64,000 nt of DNA from Flavobacteriaceae bacterium UBA5950 (GTDB lineage Bacteria > Bacteroidota > Bacteroidia > Flavobacteriales > Flavobacteriaceae), in assembly GCA_002430545.1 (NCBI GenBank), contig DJCM01000004.1, forward strand, positions 75,982 through 139,981, in the 5' to 3' direction. The notes beneath the pieces are model-generated. The model made no database searches. It had not been told where the DNA came from and saw only the letters and a list, made by a program, of their open reading frames with translations. This document shows, one piece after another, positions 45,101 to 54,166 of this stretch. The translations under genes and the position numbers were made by a program. Numbering within the stretch: position 1 is the first letter of the stretch; each line of letters opens with the position of its first letter.

Positions 45101-46903
45101 ATGGAAACGAAAGAAATAACAAAAACGAGAGGTGGTGCTTTTTTGTTGCAAGAAACCCACCCAGAAAATGTTTTTACACCTGAGGACTTTAGCGAAGAAC
45201 AACGCATGATGCGTGACGCTGTGAAGGAATTTATCGATCGTGAGGTATGGCCCAACAAGCATCGTTTTGAGCAGAAAGACTATGACTTCACATTTGAGTT
45301 GATGCGAAAAGCAGGGGAGCTTGGTTTTTTAGGGATTGGTGTACCTGAGGCCTATGGTGGACTTGAAATGGGGTTCGTGTCAACAATGCTCGTATGTGAT
45401 TATTTTTCAGGAGCAACTGGCTCTTTATCAACTGCTTATGGTGCGCACACTGGCATTGGTGTCATGCCCATTGTTCTCTATGGAACAGAGGAACAAAAAC
45501 AAAAATATGTACCCAAACTCGCCTCTGGTGAGGAAATTGGATGTTATTGTCTCACTGAGCCTGGTGCAGGGTCAGATGCAAACAGTGGAAAGACAAAAGC
45601 TGTTCTTTCTGATGATGGCACTCACTATAAAATCAGTGGTCAAAAAATATGGATTTCCAATGCAGGTTATGCAAGTGTGATGATTGTTTTTGCACGTATA
45701 GAAGATGATAAAAACATCACTGGTTTTATTGTGCCTTACGACCCCGAAAATGGAATTACTTTGGGAGAAGAGGAGCATAAGCTAGGGATTCATGCATCAT
45801 CGACTAGGCAAGTCTTTTTTAGTGATACCAAAGTAACTGTTGAAAATATGCTTTCGGAGCGTGGCAATGGATTTAAAATTGCGATGAATGCACTCAATGT
45901 TGGTCGAATTAAACTTGCTGTTGCTTGTATCGACGCACAACGCCGAACAGTGAGTGAAAGCGTTCGCTATGCCAACGAAAGAATACAATTCAAAACACCC
46001 ATCAGTCAATTTGGAGCGATCAAGCAAAAAATAGCAAATATGGCTACAAATTGTTACGTAGGGGAATCGGGTTGTTATCGTGCTGCGAAAGACATCGAAG
46101 ATCGTATTGCCCTCAGAGCCGAATCGGGAATAAGTCATCAAGAGGCCGAGTTGAAAGGAGTTGAAGAATATGTGATCGAATGTTCCATTTTAAAAGTTGC
46201 TGTTTCTGAACACACCCAAGACTGCACAGACGAGGGCATTCAGATTTTTGGTGGTATGGGCTATTCGGCAGAGATGCCAATGGAATCGGCCTGGCGAGAT
46301 GCTCGTATCTCTCGAATATATGAGGGTACCAATGAAATCAATCGAATGCTAACTGTTGGCATGCTAATCAAAAAAGCCATGAAGGGTCATCTTGATTTGA
46401 TTGGCCCTGCAACAGCTGTTGGCGAGGAACTTTTGGGTATCCCATCGTTTGATACGCCAGATTTTTCAGCGCCATTAAGTGAGGAAAAATCGATCCTCAA
46501 AAACCTTAAAAAGGTGTTTTTGATGATTGCAGGTGCTGGCGTGCAGAAGTATGGAACAGAGCTTGAACAACACCAACAGCTTTTGTTGGCTGTTTCTGAT
46601 ATTTTGATTGAAATCTATTTGGTGGAATCGGCGATACTTCGCACAGAAAAAAACATCAATCGATATGGGGTTGACGCACAGGAAACGCAACTCGCGATGA
46701 CAAAACTATATCTATTTCAAGCAGTTGAAAAAATACAATCCAAAGGGAAAGAAGCCATCATCTCCTCAGCAGAAGGGGATGAACAAAAAATGCTTCTTAT
46801 GGGGCTAAAACGGTTTACAAAGTATGCGAACCACCCAAATGTGATAGGCTTACGCAAACAAATCGCTGATAAAGTGATTGCTGAAAATCAGTATTGTTTT
46901 TAA
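45101..46903 (+). CDS. fadE: Acyl-CoA dehydrogenase, FadE-type
   Basis: This FAD enzyme makes the first double bond of beta-oxidation. The 600-residue protein is longer than the short-chain group and resembles Bacillus FadE/VLCAD. It has the two family signatures GCYCLTEPGAGSDANS and QIFGGMGYSAEMPMESAWRDARI, and the catalytic base Glu408 in IYEGTNEINR. A C-terminal helical extension follows from about residue 460. Last gene of the marR-fadN-fadA-fadE unit. No obvious terminator is seen in the 84 bp before the convergent cystathionine-synthase gene. Confidence 0.95.
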   Translation: METKEITKTRGGAFLLQETHPENVFTPEDFSEEQRMMRDAVKEFIDREVWPNKHRFEQKDYDFTFELMRKAGELGFLGIGVPEAYGGLEMGFVSTMLVCDYFSGATGSLSTAYGAHTGIGVMPIVLYGTEEQKQKYVPKLASGEEIGCYCLTEPGAGSDANSGKTKAVLSDDGTHYKISGQKIWISNAGYASVMIVFARIEDDKNITGFIVPYDPENGITLGEEEHKLGIHASSTRQVFFSDTKVTVENMLSERGNGFKIAMNALNVGRIKLAVACIDAQRRTVSESVRYANERIQFKTPISQFGAIKQKIANMATNCYVGESGCYRAAKDIEDRIALRAESGISHQEAELKGVEEYVIECSILKVAVSEHTQDCTDEGIQIFGGMGYSAEMPMESAWRDARISRIYEGTNEINRMLTVGMLIKKAMKGHLDLIGPATAVGEELLGIPSFDTPDFSAPLSEEKSILKNLKKVFLMIAGAGVQKYGTELEQHQQLLLAVSDILIEIYLVESAILRTEKNINRYGVDAQETQLAMTKLYLFQAVEKIQSKGKEAIISSAEGDEQKMLLMGLKRFTKYANHPNVIGLRKQIADKVIAENQYCF

Positions 46904-46987
46904 TTTAGGGTAGCGAAAGTGCTAAATCTAGTAAGAGTTAGCTCCACAGCTGGAATGGTAACCAAAAAAATGATTAAGTCATAAACT

Positions 46988-47968
46988 CTACTCCAAAAAC
47001 CCTTTTTCACGCATCCAGTCGTCATTGTAGATTTTAGTTACATAGCGACTACCAGAATCGTGTAGCAACACCACCACAACATCGTCAGGACCAAAGTGTT
47101 CTTTGAGTTGTAAGACCCCTTTGATGGCAGCTCCACACGAGTTTCCTGCAAAAATACCTTCTTCCCTTGCAAGCTTACGTGTGTATATTGCAGCGTCTTT
47201 GTCAGTGACCTTTTCAAAGGCATCAATCAAGTCAAAGTCAACATTTTCTGGTAGGATGTCCTCCCCTATTCCTTCTGTGACATAAGGGTATATTTCTTTT
47301 TCATCAAAAACACCAGTTTCGTGATACTTCTTAAAAACAGAGCCATAAGTATCAATCCCCCAAATTTTTATGGCTGGATTTTTTTCTTTTAAGTATTTCG
47401 CCACGCCAGAGATCGTTCCACCTGTACCCACCCCAACAACAAAGTGAGTGATTTTTCCGTCTGTTTGCTTCCAAATTTCTGGGCCTGTTTGCTCATAGTG
47501 AGCAACTGCATTGGAAGGGTTGTCATATTGGTTCACATACCAGGCGTTGGGTGTTTCCTCTGCAATACGCTTCGAAGTCGAATAGTACGAACGAGGGTCT
47601 TCGGCTGGCACATCAGTAGGACAAACAACCACCTCCGCACCCACAGCACGCAACACATCAAATTTGGTTGGGGATTGCTTGTCGTTGGATACACAAATCA
47701 GTTTATATCCTTTGACAATGGCAGCAATCGCCAGACCCATCCCAGTGTTGCCAGATGTCCCTTCAACGATGGTACCTCCTGGTTGAAGTCGTCCATCTGC
47801 CTCTGCATCTTCAATCATTTTGAGTGCCATTCGATCCTTGACAGAATTGCCAGGATTAAAATATTCCACCTTTGCCAACACCAGTGCATCGATCGAATTC
47901 GTGATTGAGTTGAGCTTAATCAAGGGGGTGTTGCCTATAGTTTCAAGGATATTCTTCGCATATTTCAT
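46988..47968 (-). CDS. Cystathionine beta-synthase-like PLP enzyme
   Basis: This fold-type II PLP enzyme combines serine or acetylserine with homocysteine or sulfide. The 326-residue protein has the PLP lysine Lys44 in NPGNSVKDR, the substrate loop EGTSGNTG and the phosphate-binding GVGTGGTISG. The ending HDSGSRYVTKIYNDDWM favours cystathionine beta-synthase over CysK. There is no C-terminal pair of CBS regulatory domains. A full -7 box lies only four bases before the ATG. Transcribed alone. Confidence 0.88.
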   Translation of the reverse strand: MKYAKNILETIGNTPLIKLNSITNSIDALVLAKVEYFNPGNSVKDRMALKMIEDAEADGRLQPGGTIVEGTSGNTGMGLAIAAIVKGYKLICVSNDKQSPTKFDVLRAVGAEVVVCPTDVPAEDPRSYYSTSKRIAEETPNAWYVNQYDNPSNAVAHYEQTGPEIWKQTDGKITHFVVGVGTGGTISGVAKYLKEKNPAIKIWGIDTYGSVFKKYHETGVFDEKEIYPYVTEGIGEDILPENVDFDLIDAFEKVTDKDAAIYTRKLAREEGIFAGNSCGAAIKGVLQLKEHFGPDDVVVVLLHDSGSRYVTKIYNDDWMREKGFLE

Positions 47969-47972
47969 GCTG

Positions 47973-47980
47973 CAAATGTA
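47973..47980 (-). promoter_or_regulatory. Putative -7 promoter box with leaderless geometry
   Basis: The minus strand reads TACATTTG, a full TAnnTTTG match, then four bases and the ATG at 47968. Confidence 0.55.
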
Positions 47981-48028
47981 CTGTATAGAGCAGAGATAAG
48001 AAATGTATTGGCAGAAGAAATATGGGCT

Positions 48029-49252
48029 TTACACTCTTCGCAACGCTCGAATGGGTGTGACTTTGGATATTATAAATGAAGGAATCAACAGCATTAATAA
48101 ACAAATAACAAAGGTTCCAATATTGATTGCAGCTATCATAGGCACATCAAATGCAGTTGGTACTGTAGTGACGTAGTAGGATGTGGGATCGAGGGTAATC
48201 CAAGCTGTTTGGTGTTGTAGTAAAAGGAGGCCAAGACCCAACAAATTCCCCCAAAACAACCCAATTCCAATCAGATAACCAGCATTGTACAAAAAGACTT
48301 TCTGTGTTGACCATTGTTGCATCCCTAACACTCCAAGCAAGCCTATCATTTGCGTTCTTTCGAGGATAAGCACCAGCAAAGCAGTAATCATATTGATGCC
48401 ACCAACGATGATCATTATCATAACAATCAGGGCGATATTGGTGTCGAAAAGTGAGATCCAATTAAAAATCTCAGGGTAGCGCTCCTTGACGTTCTTCAAG
48501 TCGTAAGGGGCAGGAACTTGGTCATAAACACTTTCAGATAAGGTTTCGATATCATCAAAATCTGTCAATGTCATTTCAAAAGCCCCAACCAAATGCGATT
48601 CCCATTGATATATTTTTTGAATGTGTCGCAAGTCAGCAAAAGCAATTCGCCGATCGAAATCAGGAAAACCAGAGTCATATAGCCCAGAGACAACAAAACT
48701 TCTTCGAATGGGGAGTCGATCTTCAAATAAAAAAAATGATGATATTCGGTCTCCTGTGGTAACTCCCAATTTTTTGGCAATATGCTTAGACACTAAAATT
48801 TCTCTGCTCGTTGTGGTGCCAACAACTGGCATTCGCCCATCTATGAGATAATCCTCAAAAGCATTCCACTGGTAGGTAGAATCAATTCCTTTGAGCAACC
48901 CACCAGTAAAGTATTCGTCTGTTTTAAAAACAGTTGATGCATAGGCAACTGGGTTGACAAAAGCGATGTCTTGCGTCTCAACATTGGATGTAATCAGTTG
49001 GGAATCAATACCTTCAAGGGTGGCATTGGTTGCATTGCTTTCATAGGTTGACACACGAAGATGCCCTTCAAATGAGCTGATTTTATCTTTGATTTTGTTT
49101 TGAAAACCAACACCAGTGCCGATGGCAATGTGCATCGCCACCAATCCAATTGTGATGGCAATGATTCCGATTTTAATAATTGGCGATGAAACACTATTTT
49201 TATAGGACTTCGCACCAATAATGCGTTTGGCTATGAACAGACTAATTTTCAA
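48029..49252 (-). CDS. ABC transporter permease, LolC/LolE-like
   Basis: The 407-residue protein has the FtsX/LolE layout. One transmembrane helix comes near the N-terminus (IIKIGIIAITIGLVAMHIAIG). A large periplasmic domain spans about residues 60-265. Three C-terminal helices follow (IALIVMIMIIVGGINMITAL, NAGYLIGIGLFWGNLLGLGLL, IGTFVICLLMLLIPSFII). LolCDE moves lipoproteins from the inner membrane to the LolA carrier. No ATPase partner is adjacent. The start is TTG at 49252 (KISLFIAKRIIG follows); no ATG is available upstream before a stop. Confidence 0.86.
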   Translation of the reverse strand: MKISLFIAKRIIGAKSYKNSVSSPIIKIGIIAITIGLVAMHIAIGTGVGFQNKIKDKISSFEGHLRVSTYESNATNATLEGIDSQLITSNVETQDIAFVNPVAYASTVFKTDEYFTGGLLKGIDSTYQWNAFEDYLIDGRMPVVGTTTSREILVSKHIAKKLGVTTGDRISSFFLFEDRLPIRRSFVVSGLYDSGFPDFDRRIAFADLRHIQKIYQWESHLVGAFEMTLTDFDDIETLSESVYDQVPAPYDLKNVKERYPEIFNWISLFDTNIALIVMIMIIVGGINMITALLVLILERTQMIGLLGVLGMQQWSTQKVFLYNAGYLIGIGLFWGNLLGLGLLLLQHQTAWITLDPTSYYVTTVPTAFDVPMIAAINIGTFVICLLMLLIPSFIISKVTPIRALRRV

Positions 49253-49255
49253 CCT

Positions 49256-50425
49256 GTGATTGATTTACTCAAAAATACCGCTTTTTTTGTCTTTGTTGTT
49301 TCAAACATCAGCCTTTTTGCGCAGGTGCAACCAGGTGCACACCAGACAGATGAATATCTGCCGCTTTTGATTGGTAAGGAGGTCGGTGTTATTGGTAATC
49401 AAAGTAGTCTAGTGATAATCGATGAAAAAAAGGTTCATTTGATCGATCATTTGATCGAACAAGGAGTTGACATCAGCAAAGTATTTGCGCCAGAGCATGG
49501 GTTTAGGGGTAAAGATGATGCAGGTGCCTTGATCGATGATGAAGTTGATGCAAAAACTGGCATTCACATTGTTTCACTTCATGGAAAAACGCGAAAGCCA
49601 ACTCCCAAACACTTGGAGGATATCGATGTTCTAGTTTTTGATATTCAAGATGTTGGTGTACGATTTTTTACCTATTTATCTACTTTGCATTTGGTATTAG
49701 AGGCCTGTGCAGATGCAGGCGTTGCTGTCATAGTCCTCGATCGACCCAATCCCAATGCGCACTATGTAGATGGCCCTGTTATGGAAAAAGAAAACCAAAG
49801 CTTTTTGGGTAAAGTTCCCATCCCTCTTGTCTATGGAATGACGATTGGTGAATATGCTCAAATGTTGGTCGGAGAACAGTGGCTAGATACCAACAATAGT
49901 GTATCACTCCAAGTGATTAATATCAAAAATTATACTCACAATACTCCTTATAAATTCCCAACTCGTCCCTCTCCAAACTTACCCAATATGCAATCCTTGA
50001 TGTTGTATCCGAGTTTGGGTTTGTTCGAAGGAACACCAGTAAACGCAGGTCGAGGGACTTCTGATCCCTTTCAGCAATTTGGTGCTTCTTTTTTAGATGC
50101 AACACATTTTAATCATCAATATGTTCCAAAGCCAATGTCGGGAGCTTCAAACCCTAAAGAAAATGGCAAAACATGTTATGGTGTTGACTTGAGAAATCAT
50201 CCCAAACTGAATCGAGTGAACATCGATTGGCTGATCCAAGCATTTGCGCATACCAATCAACCTGAGGCGTTTTTCTTAGACCCTGGATTTCGACGTCACG
50301 CTGGGACTTCGACTCTTGCAGCGCAGATAAAAAATGGCATGAGCGAATCAGAAATCAGAGAGAGTTGGCAATCTGATATCAACGCATTTTTAAACATCAG
50401 AAAAAAATATCTTATCTACCAGTAG
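49256..50425 (+). CDS. namZ: Exo-beta-N-acetylmuramidase NamZ-like (DUF1343)
   Basis: NamZ enzymes remove terminal MurNAc from peptidoglycan fragments during wall turnover and recycling. The 389-residue protein starts with GTG, has a signal peptide (TAFFVFVVSNISLFAQ), and shows DUF1343 hallmarks: FAPEHGFRGKDDAGA (residues 77-91), LVFDIQDVGVRFFTY, DRPNPN, GPVMEK and PLVYGMTIGEYAQML. Only 3 bp separate its GTG from the TTG start of the divergent permease gene. Its tail overlaps the desaturase-like gene by 14 bp (convergent). Confidence 0.88.
   Translation: MIDLLKNTAFFVFVVSNISLFAQVQPGAHQTDEYLPLLIGKEVGVIGNQSSLVIIDEKKVHLIDHLIEQGVDISKVFAPEHGFRGKDDAGALIDDEVDAKTGIHIVSLHGKTRKPTPKHLEDIDVLVFDIQDVGVRFFTYLSTLHLVLEACADAGVAVIVLDRPNPNAHYVDGPVMEKENQSFLGKVPIPLVYGMTIGEYAQMLVGEQWLDTNNSVSLQVINIKNYTHNTPYKFPTRPSPNLPNMQSLMLYPSLGLFEGTPVNAGRGTSDPFQQFGASFLDATHFNHQYVPKPMSGASNPKENGKTCYGVDLRNHPKLNRVNIDWLIQAFAHTNQPEAFFLDPGFRRHAGTSTLAAQIKNGMSESEIRESWQSDINAFLNIRKKYLIYQ
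49270..49277 (-). promoter_or_regulatory. Putative -7 promoter box for the LolE-like gene
   Basis: The minus strand reads TATTTTTG, matching TAnnTTTG, 17 bp before the TTG start. It lies inside the namZ coding region. A TTTG stands about 24 bp upstream. Confidence 0.45.
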
Positions 50426-51239
50426 TGGGTTTTCTGTAGGGCTGAAAAGGTTGTTTGAGAAGACCTCGCACTGAGCTGTTTTCTTTTTCATCAGGAAAAA
50501 CATCAACACCATAGACGATTTTTTCAGGATCTAGATACATATATGTTCCCAGCAATCGATCCCATATGGAAAAGATATTTCCATAGTTTGAATCAGTGTA
50601 TGGAAGGACATAGTGGTGATGCATTTTGTGCATGTTTGGAGAGACAATAAAATAACTCAGAAGCATATCCAAACGTTGCGACAATTTTATATTTGCATGG
50701 TTAAACTGGCTCAACAAAGCTGAAAGTGATTGGTACAGCATGACAACTCCTATGGGCGCCCCAATCAAAAAAACCCCAAGGGTTGTGAACACAAAACGAA
50801 CAATACTCTCCAAAGGATGATGACGATTGGCAGTTGTGGTATCGACATGATGATCAGAATGATGAACAAGATGTACCATCCAAAGAGGTTTTACCTTATG
50901 TTCTGTCCAATGCGCAAGATATGCCCCAATAAAGTCGAGCAACATAACCCCGAGAATCACGTAGAGCCATAGTGGCATTTCAACAGCGTTGAGCAGACCA
51001 AATTGGTTTGCAGTGACCCAATCAGCTGTGCGAAGGAGAGTAAATGCCAATGAAAAATTGATGATTATCGTTGTGAGCGTAAAGAAGAGGTTGGGAAGCG
51101 CATGTTTCCATTTTTTATATTGAAAACGATACAGGGGTAAAACTCCTTCAATCAACCAAAAAAAAGTGATTCCTCCTACAAGAATCATACTTCTGTGAGC
51201 CGAGGGGATACTCTCAAAATAATTGATTATCCATTCCAT
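50412..51239 (-). CDS. Sterol desaturase/fatty-acid hydroxylase family membrane enzyme
   Basis: The 275-residue di-iron membrane enzyme has the histidine clusters of the family: AHWTEH (HxxxH), HLVHHSDHH and NMHKMHHH. There are four to five hydrophobic segments, for example MILVGGITFFWLIEGVLPL and LWLYVILGVMLLDFIGAYL. Members hydroxylate or desaturate lipids, sterols or carotenoids; the substrate is unknown here. Single-gene unit, convergent with namZ. Confidence 0.88.
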   Translation of the reverse strand: MEWIINYFESIPSAHRSMILVGGITFFWLIEGVLPLYRFQYKKWKHALPNLFFTLTTIIINFSLAFTLLRTADWVTANQFGLLNAVEMPLWLYVILGVMLLDFIGAYLAHWTEHKVKPLWMVHLVHHSDHHVDTTTANRHHPLESIVRFVFTTLGVFLIGAPIGVVMLYQSLSALLSQFNHANIKLSQRLDMLLSYFIVSPNMHKMHHHYVLPYTDSNYGNIFSIWDRLLGTYMYLDPEKIVYGVDVFPDEKENSSVRGLLKQPFQPYRKPTTGR

Positions 51240-51314
51240 AGCGTTTCTTTTTTCAGGCTAAACTTACTAAAAAAAATAAACTCTAACCAATTGAGAATCA
51301 AAACACTCAAGCCC

Positions 51315-51932
51315 TTAGGGGATGTTCATGTATTTGTGAGTTTGGAGAGATGCCTTCCATTTGGGGTGTTGAAGCACATAATCAACGATCATAGGCATCA
51401 CTTGCTCGCGTTTGCTCCATTCAGGTTGTAAAAATAATTTGCAATTGGGTTGTACTTTCGCTGCTTGTTCTTCAGCAAAAACAAAGTCGTTTTGATTATA
51501 CACAATCACTTTGAGTTCGTCTGCGACTTTATAAATATCGTCAAGGGGCAACATTCTTTTTTTTGGAGAAAGGCAAATCCAATCCCAATCGCCAGAAAGT
51601 GGATAAGCACCTGAAGTTTCGATGTGAGTTGCCAAATTTTCGTTTCGCAAACCAGCAGTAAGGGGTGACATATTCCACATCAGTGGCTCACCTCCAGTCA
51701 CGACAATTGTATCGGAGTATTGTTTTGCATTTTTGATAATTGTTGAAATTTCGGTTGGTGGGTGTTTTTCAGCATCCCAACTCTCTTTGACATCACACCA
51801 ATGGCAACCAACATCACAGCCTCCAATCCGAACAAAGTAGGCTGCACTCCCTTTGTGATAGCCCTCACCCTGTATGGTGTAAAACTCTTCCATCAAAGGA
51901 ACGACTTGACCAGATTTTAGGGCTTCATTCAT
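51315..51932 (-). CDS. queE: 7-carboxy-7-deazaguanine synthase QueE
   Basis: QueE is the radical-SAM ring-contracting enzyme that makes the 7-deazaguanine core of queuosine. The 205-residue protein has FYTIQGEGYHKGSAAYFVR, the CxxxCxxC cluster Cys39/43/46 (CDVGCHWCD), and TGGEPLMW. It ends HKYMNIP, as is usual for Bacteroidota QueE. It is the last gene of the ffh-folD-queE unit, overlapping folD by 4 bp. No other queuosine genes are nearby. Confidence 0.94.
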   Translation of the reverse strand: MNEALKSGQVVPLMEEFYTIQGEGYHKGSAAYFVRIGGCDVGCHWCDVKESWDAEKHPPTEISTIIKNAKQYSDTIVVTGGEPLMWNMSPLTAGLRNENLATHIETSGAYPLSGDWDWICLSPKKRMLPLDDIYKVADELKVIVYNQNDFVFAEEQAAKVQPNCKLFLQPEWSKREQVMPMIVDYVLQHPKWKASLQTHKYMNIP

Positions 51933-52810
51933 ATGTCAGCATAGCGTATATACGCATGATATGTGTTTTGCAAAAGCATTGCAATCGTCATTGGGCCAAC
52001 ACCACCTGGAACTGGGGTGATATAACTCGCCTTCTCTTTGACGTTTTCGTAATCCACATCACCAGTAATCACATAACCCTTTGGTTTTGAAGCGTCGGGA
52101 ACGCGAGTGATTCCAACGTCAATGATGATGGCTCCTTCTTTAATCATATCCTGGGTCAAAAAATTAGGAACACCCAAGGCAGAAACAACAATGTCTGCTT
52201 CTTTGGTGATGGTCTCTAAATTCTGTGTTCGGCTATGTGTAAGTGTAACCGTTGCGTTGCCCGGCGATGATTTTCGACTCAACAAAATACTCATCGGACG
52301 ACCGACAATATTGCTGCGACCAATGACAACTGCATGTTTTCCAGAAATATCAATCTTATACCTGTCTAACAGTTCTACAATTCCATATGGTGTAGCAGGA
52401 ATAAAGCTTTCCATGTCCAAAGTCATTTTACCAAAATTGGTTGGATGAAACCCATCAACGTCTTTGTGAGGATCAACTGCCATGAGGACTTTTTCTTCGT
52501 CGATGTGTTTTGGTAAAGGGAGTTGAACGATAAAACCATCAATCTCTTTATCAGTGTTCAAACTGTGAATTTGCTCGAGTAATTCGTCTTCTGATGTTGT
52601 TTCTGGTAAATGAATCAAGGTCGATTGATAACCTATTTTTTCACAGGAACGAACCTTACTCCCAACATAAGTTAAACTGGCACCATCATTTCCTACCAAT
52701 ACAGCTGCCAGGTGAGGTGGTCGTTTACCTTTTTTCATCAACTTATCTACAAGAACTGAAAGTTCAAATTTGATATCATTACTTGTTTTATTTCCGTCTA
52801 AAATTATCAT
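51929..52810 (-). CDS. folD: Methylenetetrahydrofolate dehydrogenase/cyclohydrolase
   Basis: FolD interconverts 5,10-methylene-, methenyl- and 10-formyl-THF. The 293-residue protein has TYVGSKVRSCEKIG with the catalytic lysine, DGFIVQLPLPKHID, PATPYGIVELL, VIGRSNIVGRPMS and ITPVPGGVGPMTIAMLLQNT. Overlaps ffh by 4 bp and queE by 4 bp, so all three are probably one operon. Confidence 0.96.
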   Translation of the reverse strand: MIILDGNKTSNDIKFELSVLVDKLMKKGKRPPHLAAVLVGNDGASLTYVGSKVRSCEKIGYQSTLIHLPETTSEDELLEQIHSLNTDKEIDGFIVQLPLPKHIDEEKVLMAVDPHKDVDGFHPTNFGKMTLDMESFIPATPYGIVELLDRYKIDISGKHAVVIGRSNIVGRPMSILLSRKSSPGNATVTLTHSRTQNLETITKEADIVVSALGVPNFLTQDMIKEGAIIIDVGITRVPDASKPKGYVITGDVDYENVKEKASYITPVPGGVGPMTIAMLLQNTYHAYIRYADI

Positions 52811-54129
52811 ACGCCTTTCATCATTTGCATCATTTTACTAGCACCACCCTTCTGAACCATCTTCATCATTTTTTGCATTTGTTCAAACTGCTTAATCAAT
52901 CGGTTTACATCCTCCACGTTCGAGCCAGACCCAAGAGCAATGCGTTTTTTGCGACTGTGATTCAGAAGTTTTGGTTGGGTTCTTTCTTTTGGGGTCATGG
53001 ACTGAATAATCGCTTCAATTCCTTTAAAAGCATCTTCATCTATTTCGTCAGGGGAAATTTTGTTAGCGCCAGGGATCATTCCGACCAAATCTTTCATGCT
53101 CCCCATTTTTTGAACTTGCTTGATTTGGGCTAAGAAATCATCAAAACCAAAAGAATTCTTTTTGACTTTTTGCTGTATTTTTTTGGCCTGTTCTTCGTCA
53201 AACACTTGTTGTGCACGCTCGACCAGTGACACCACATCACCCATTCCAAGAATACGCTCAGCCATACGATCTGGATAGAACAAATCAAGTGCGTCTAGTT
53301 TTTCGCCAGTTCCGATAAATTTGATTGGTTTATCTACAACAGACTTAATCGACAATGCAGCACCCCCACGAGTATCCCCATCGAGCTTTGTCAAAATAAC
53401 GCCATCAAAATTGAGTCTGTCGTGAAACACTTTGGCAGTGTTGACAGCATCCTGACCAGTCATCGAATCGACAACAAACAGAGTTTCGGATGGGGAAACA
53501 GATTTGTGAATGGCAGAAATTTCATCCATCAATACCTCGTCAACAGCCAATCGGCCTGCAGTATCGATAATCACAACTTGATGACCATTTTTCTTTGCAT
53601 GAGCAACTGCAGCATTTGCAATGCCGATAGGATCGTCTGAATCGGGTTGGTTGAAGAGCTCAACGTCGATTTGCGAAGCAAGCACTTCTAGTTGATCGCG
53701 CGCAGCTGGACGATATACATCACAAGCAGCAAGCAGTACTTTTTTCGATTGGGTCTTTTTTAAATGAGTAGCCAACTTTGCAGAAAAGGTCGTTTTTCCA
53801 GATCCCTGCAAGCCTGCCATAAGCACCACAGCTGGTTTGTTATTCAAATCTAGACCAGCAGCCTGACCCCCCATGAGGTCTGTAAGCTCGTCTTTCACAA
53901 TTTTGACAAGTAGTTGACCTGGATTGAGTGTTGTTAGCACCTTTTGCCCCAAGGCCTTTTCCTTGACATTGTCAGTAAATTCTTTGGCTGTTTTGAAGTT
54001 GACGTCTGCATCGAGGAGTGCACGCCGAATTTCCTTCATGGTTTCAGCCACATTGATTTCTGTTATGCGACCATGTCCTTTGAGTACTTGAAGAGCACCT
54101 TCTAGCTTTTTACTAAATCGATCAAACAT
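52807..54129 (-). CDS. ffh: Signal recognition particle protein Ffh
   Basis: Ffh is the SRP54 GTPase that targets nascent membrane proteins. The 440-residue protein has an N-domain, G-domain motifs GLQGSGKTTFSAKLA, DTAGRLAVDE and TKLDGDTRGGAAL, and a methionine-rich M-domain ending RLIKQFEQMQKMMKMVQKGG-like sequence. First gene of the ffh-folD-queE run. The blh gene ends only 37 bp upstream on the same strand, with no clear terminator between. Confidence 0.97.
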   Translation of the reverse strand: MFDRFSKKLEGALQVLKGHGRITEINVAETMKEIRRALLDADVNFKTAKEFTDNVKEKALGQKVLTTLNPGQLLVKIVKDELTDLMGGQAAGLDLNNKPAVVLMAGLQGSGKTTFSAKLATHLKKTQSKKVLLAACDVYRPAARDQLEVLASQIDVELFNQPDSDDPIGIANAAVAHAKKNGHQVVIIDTAGRLAVDEVLMDEISAIHKSVSPSETLFVVDSMTGQDAVNTAKVFHDRLNFDGVILTKLDGDTRGGAALSIKSVVDKPIKFIGTGEKLDALDLFYPDRMAERILGMGDVVSLVERAQQVFDEEQAKKIQQKVKKNSFGFDDFLAQIKQVQKMGSMKDLVGMIPGANKISPDEIDEDAFKGIEAIIQSMTPKERTQPKLLNHSRKKRIALGSGSNVEDVNRLIKQFEQMQKMMKMVQKGGASKMMQMMKGV

Positions 54130-54166
54130 TTAAAGTTCCTTTTTGGAAGATGTAAAAATACATAAA

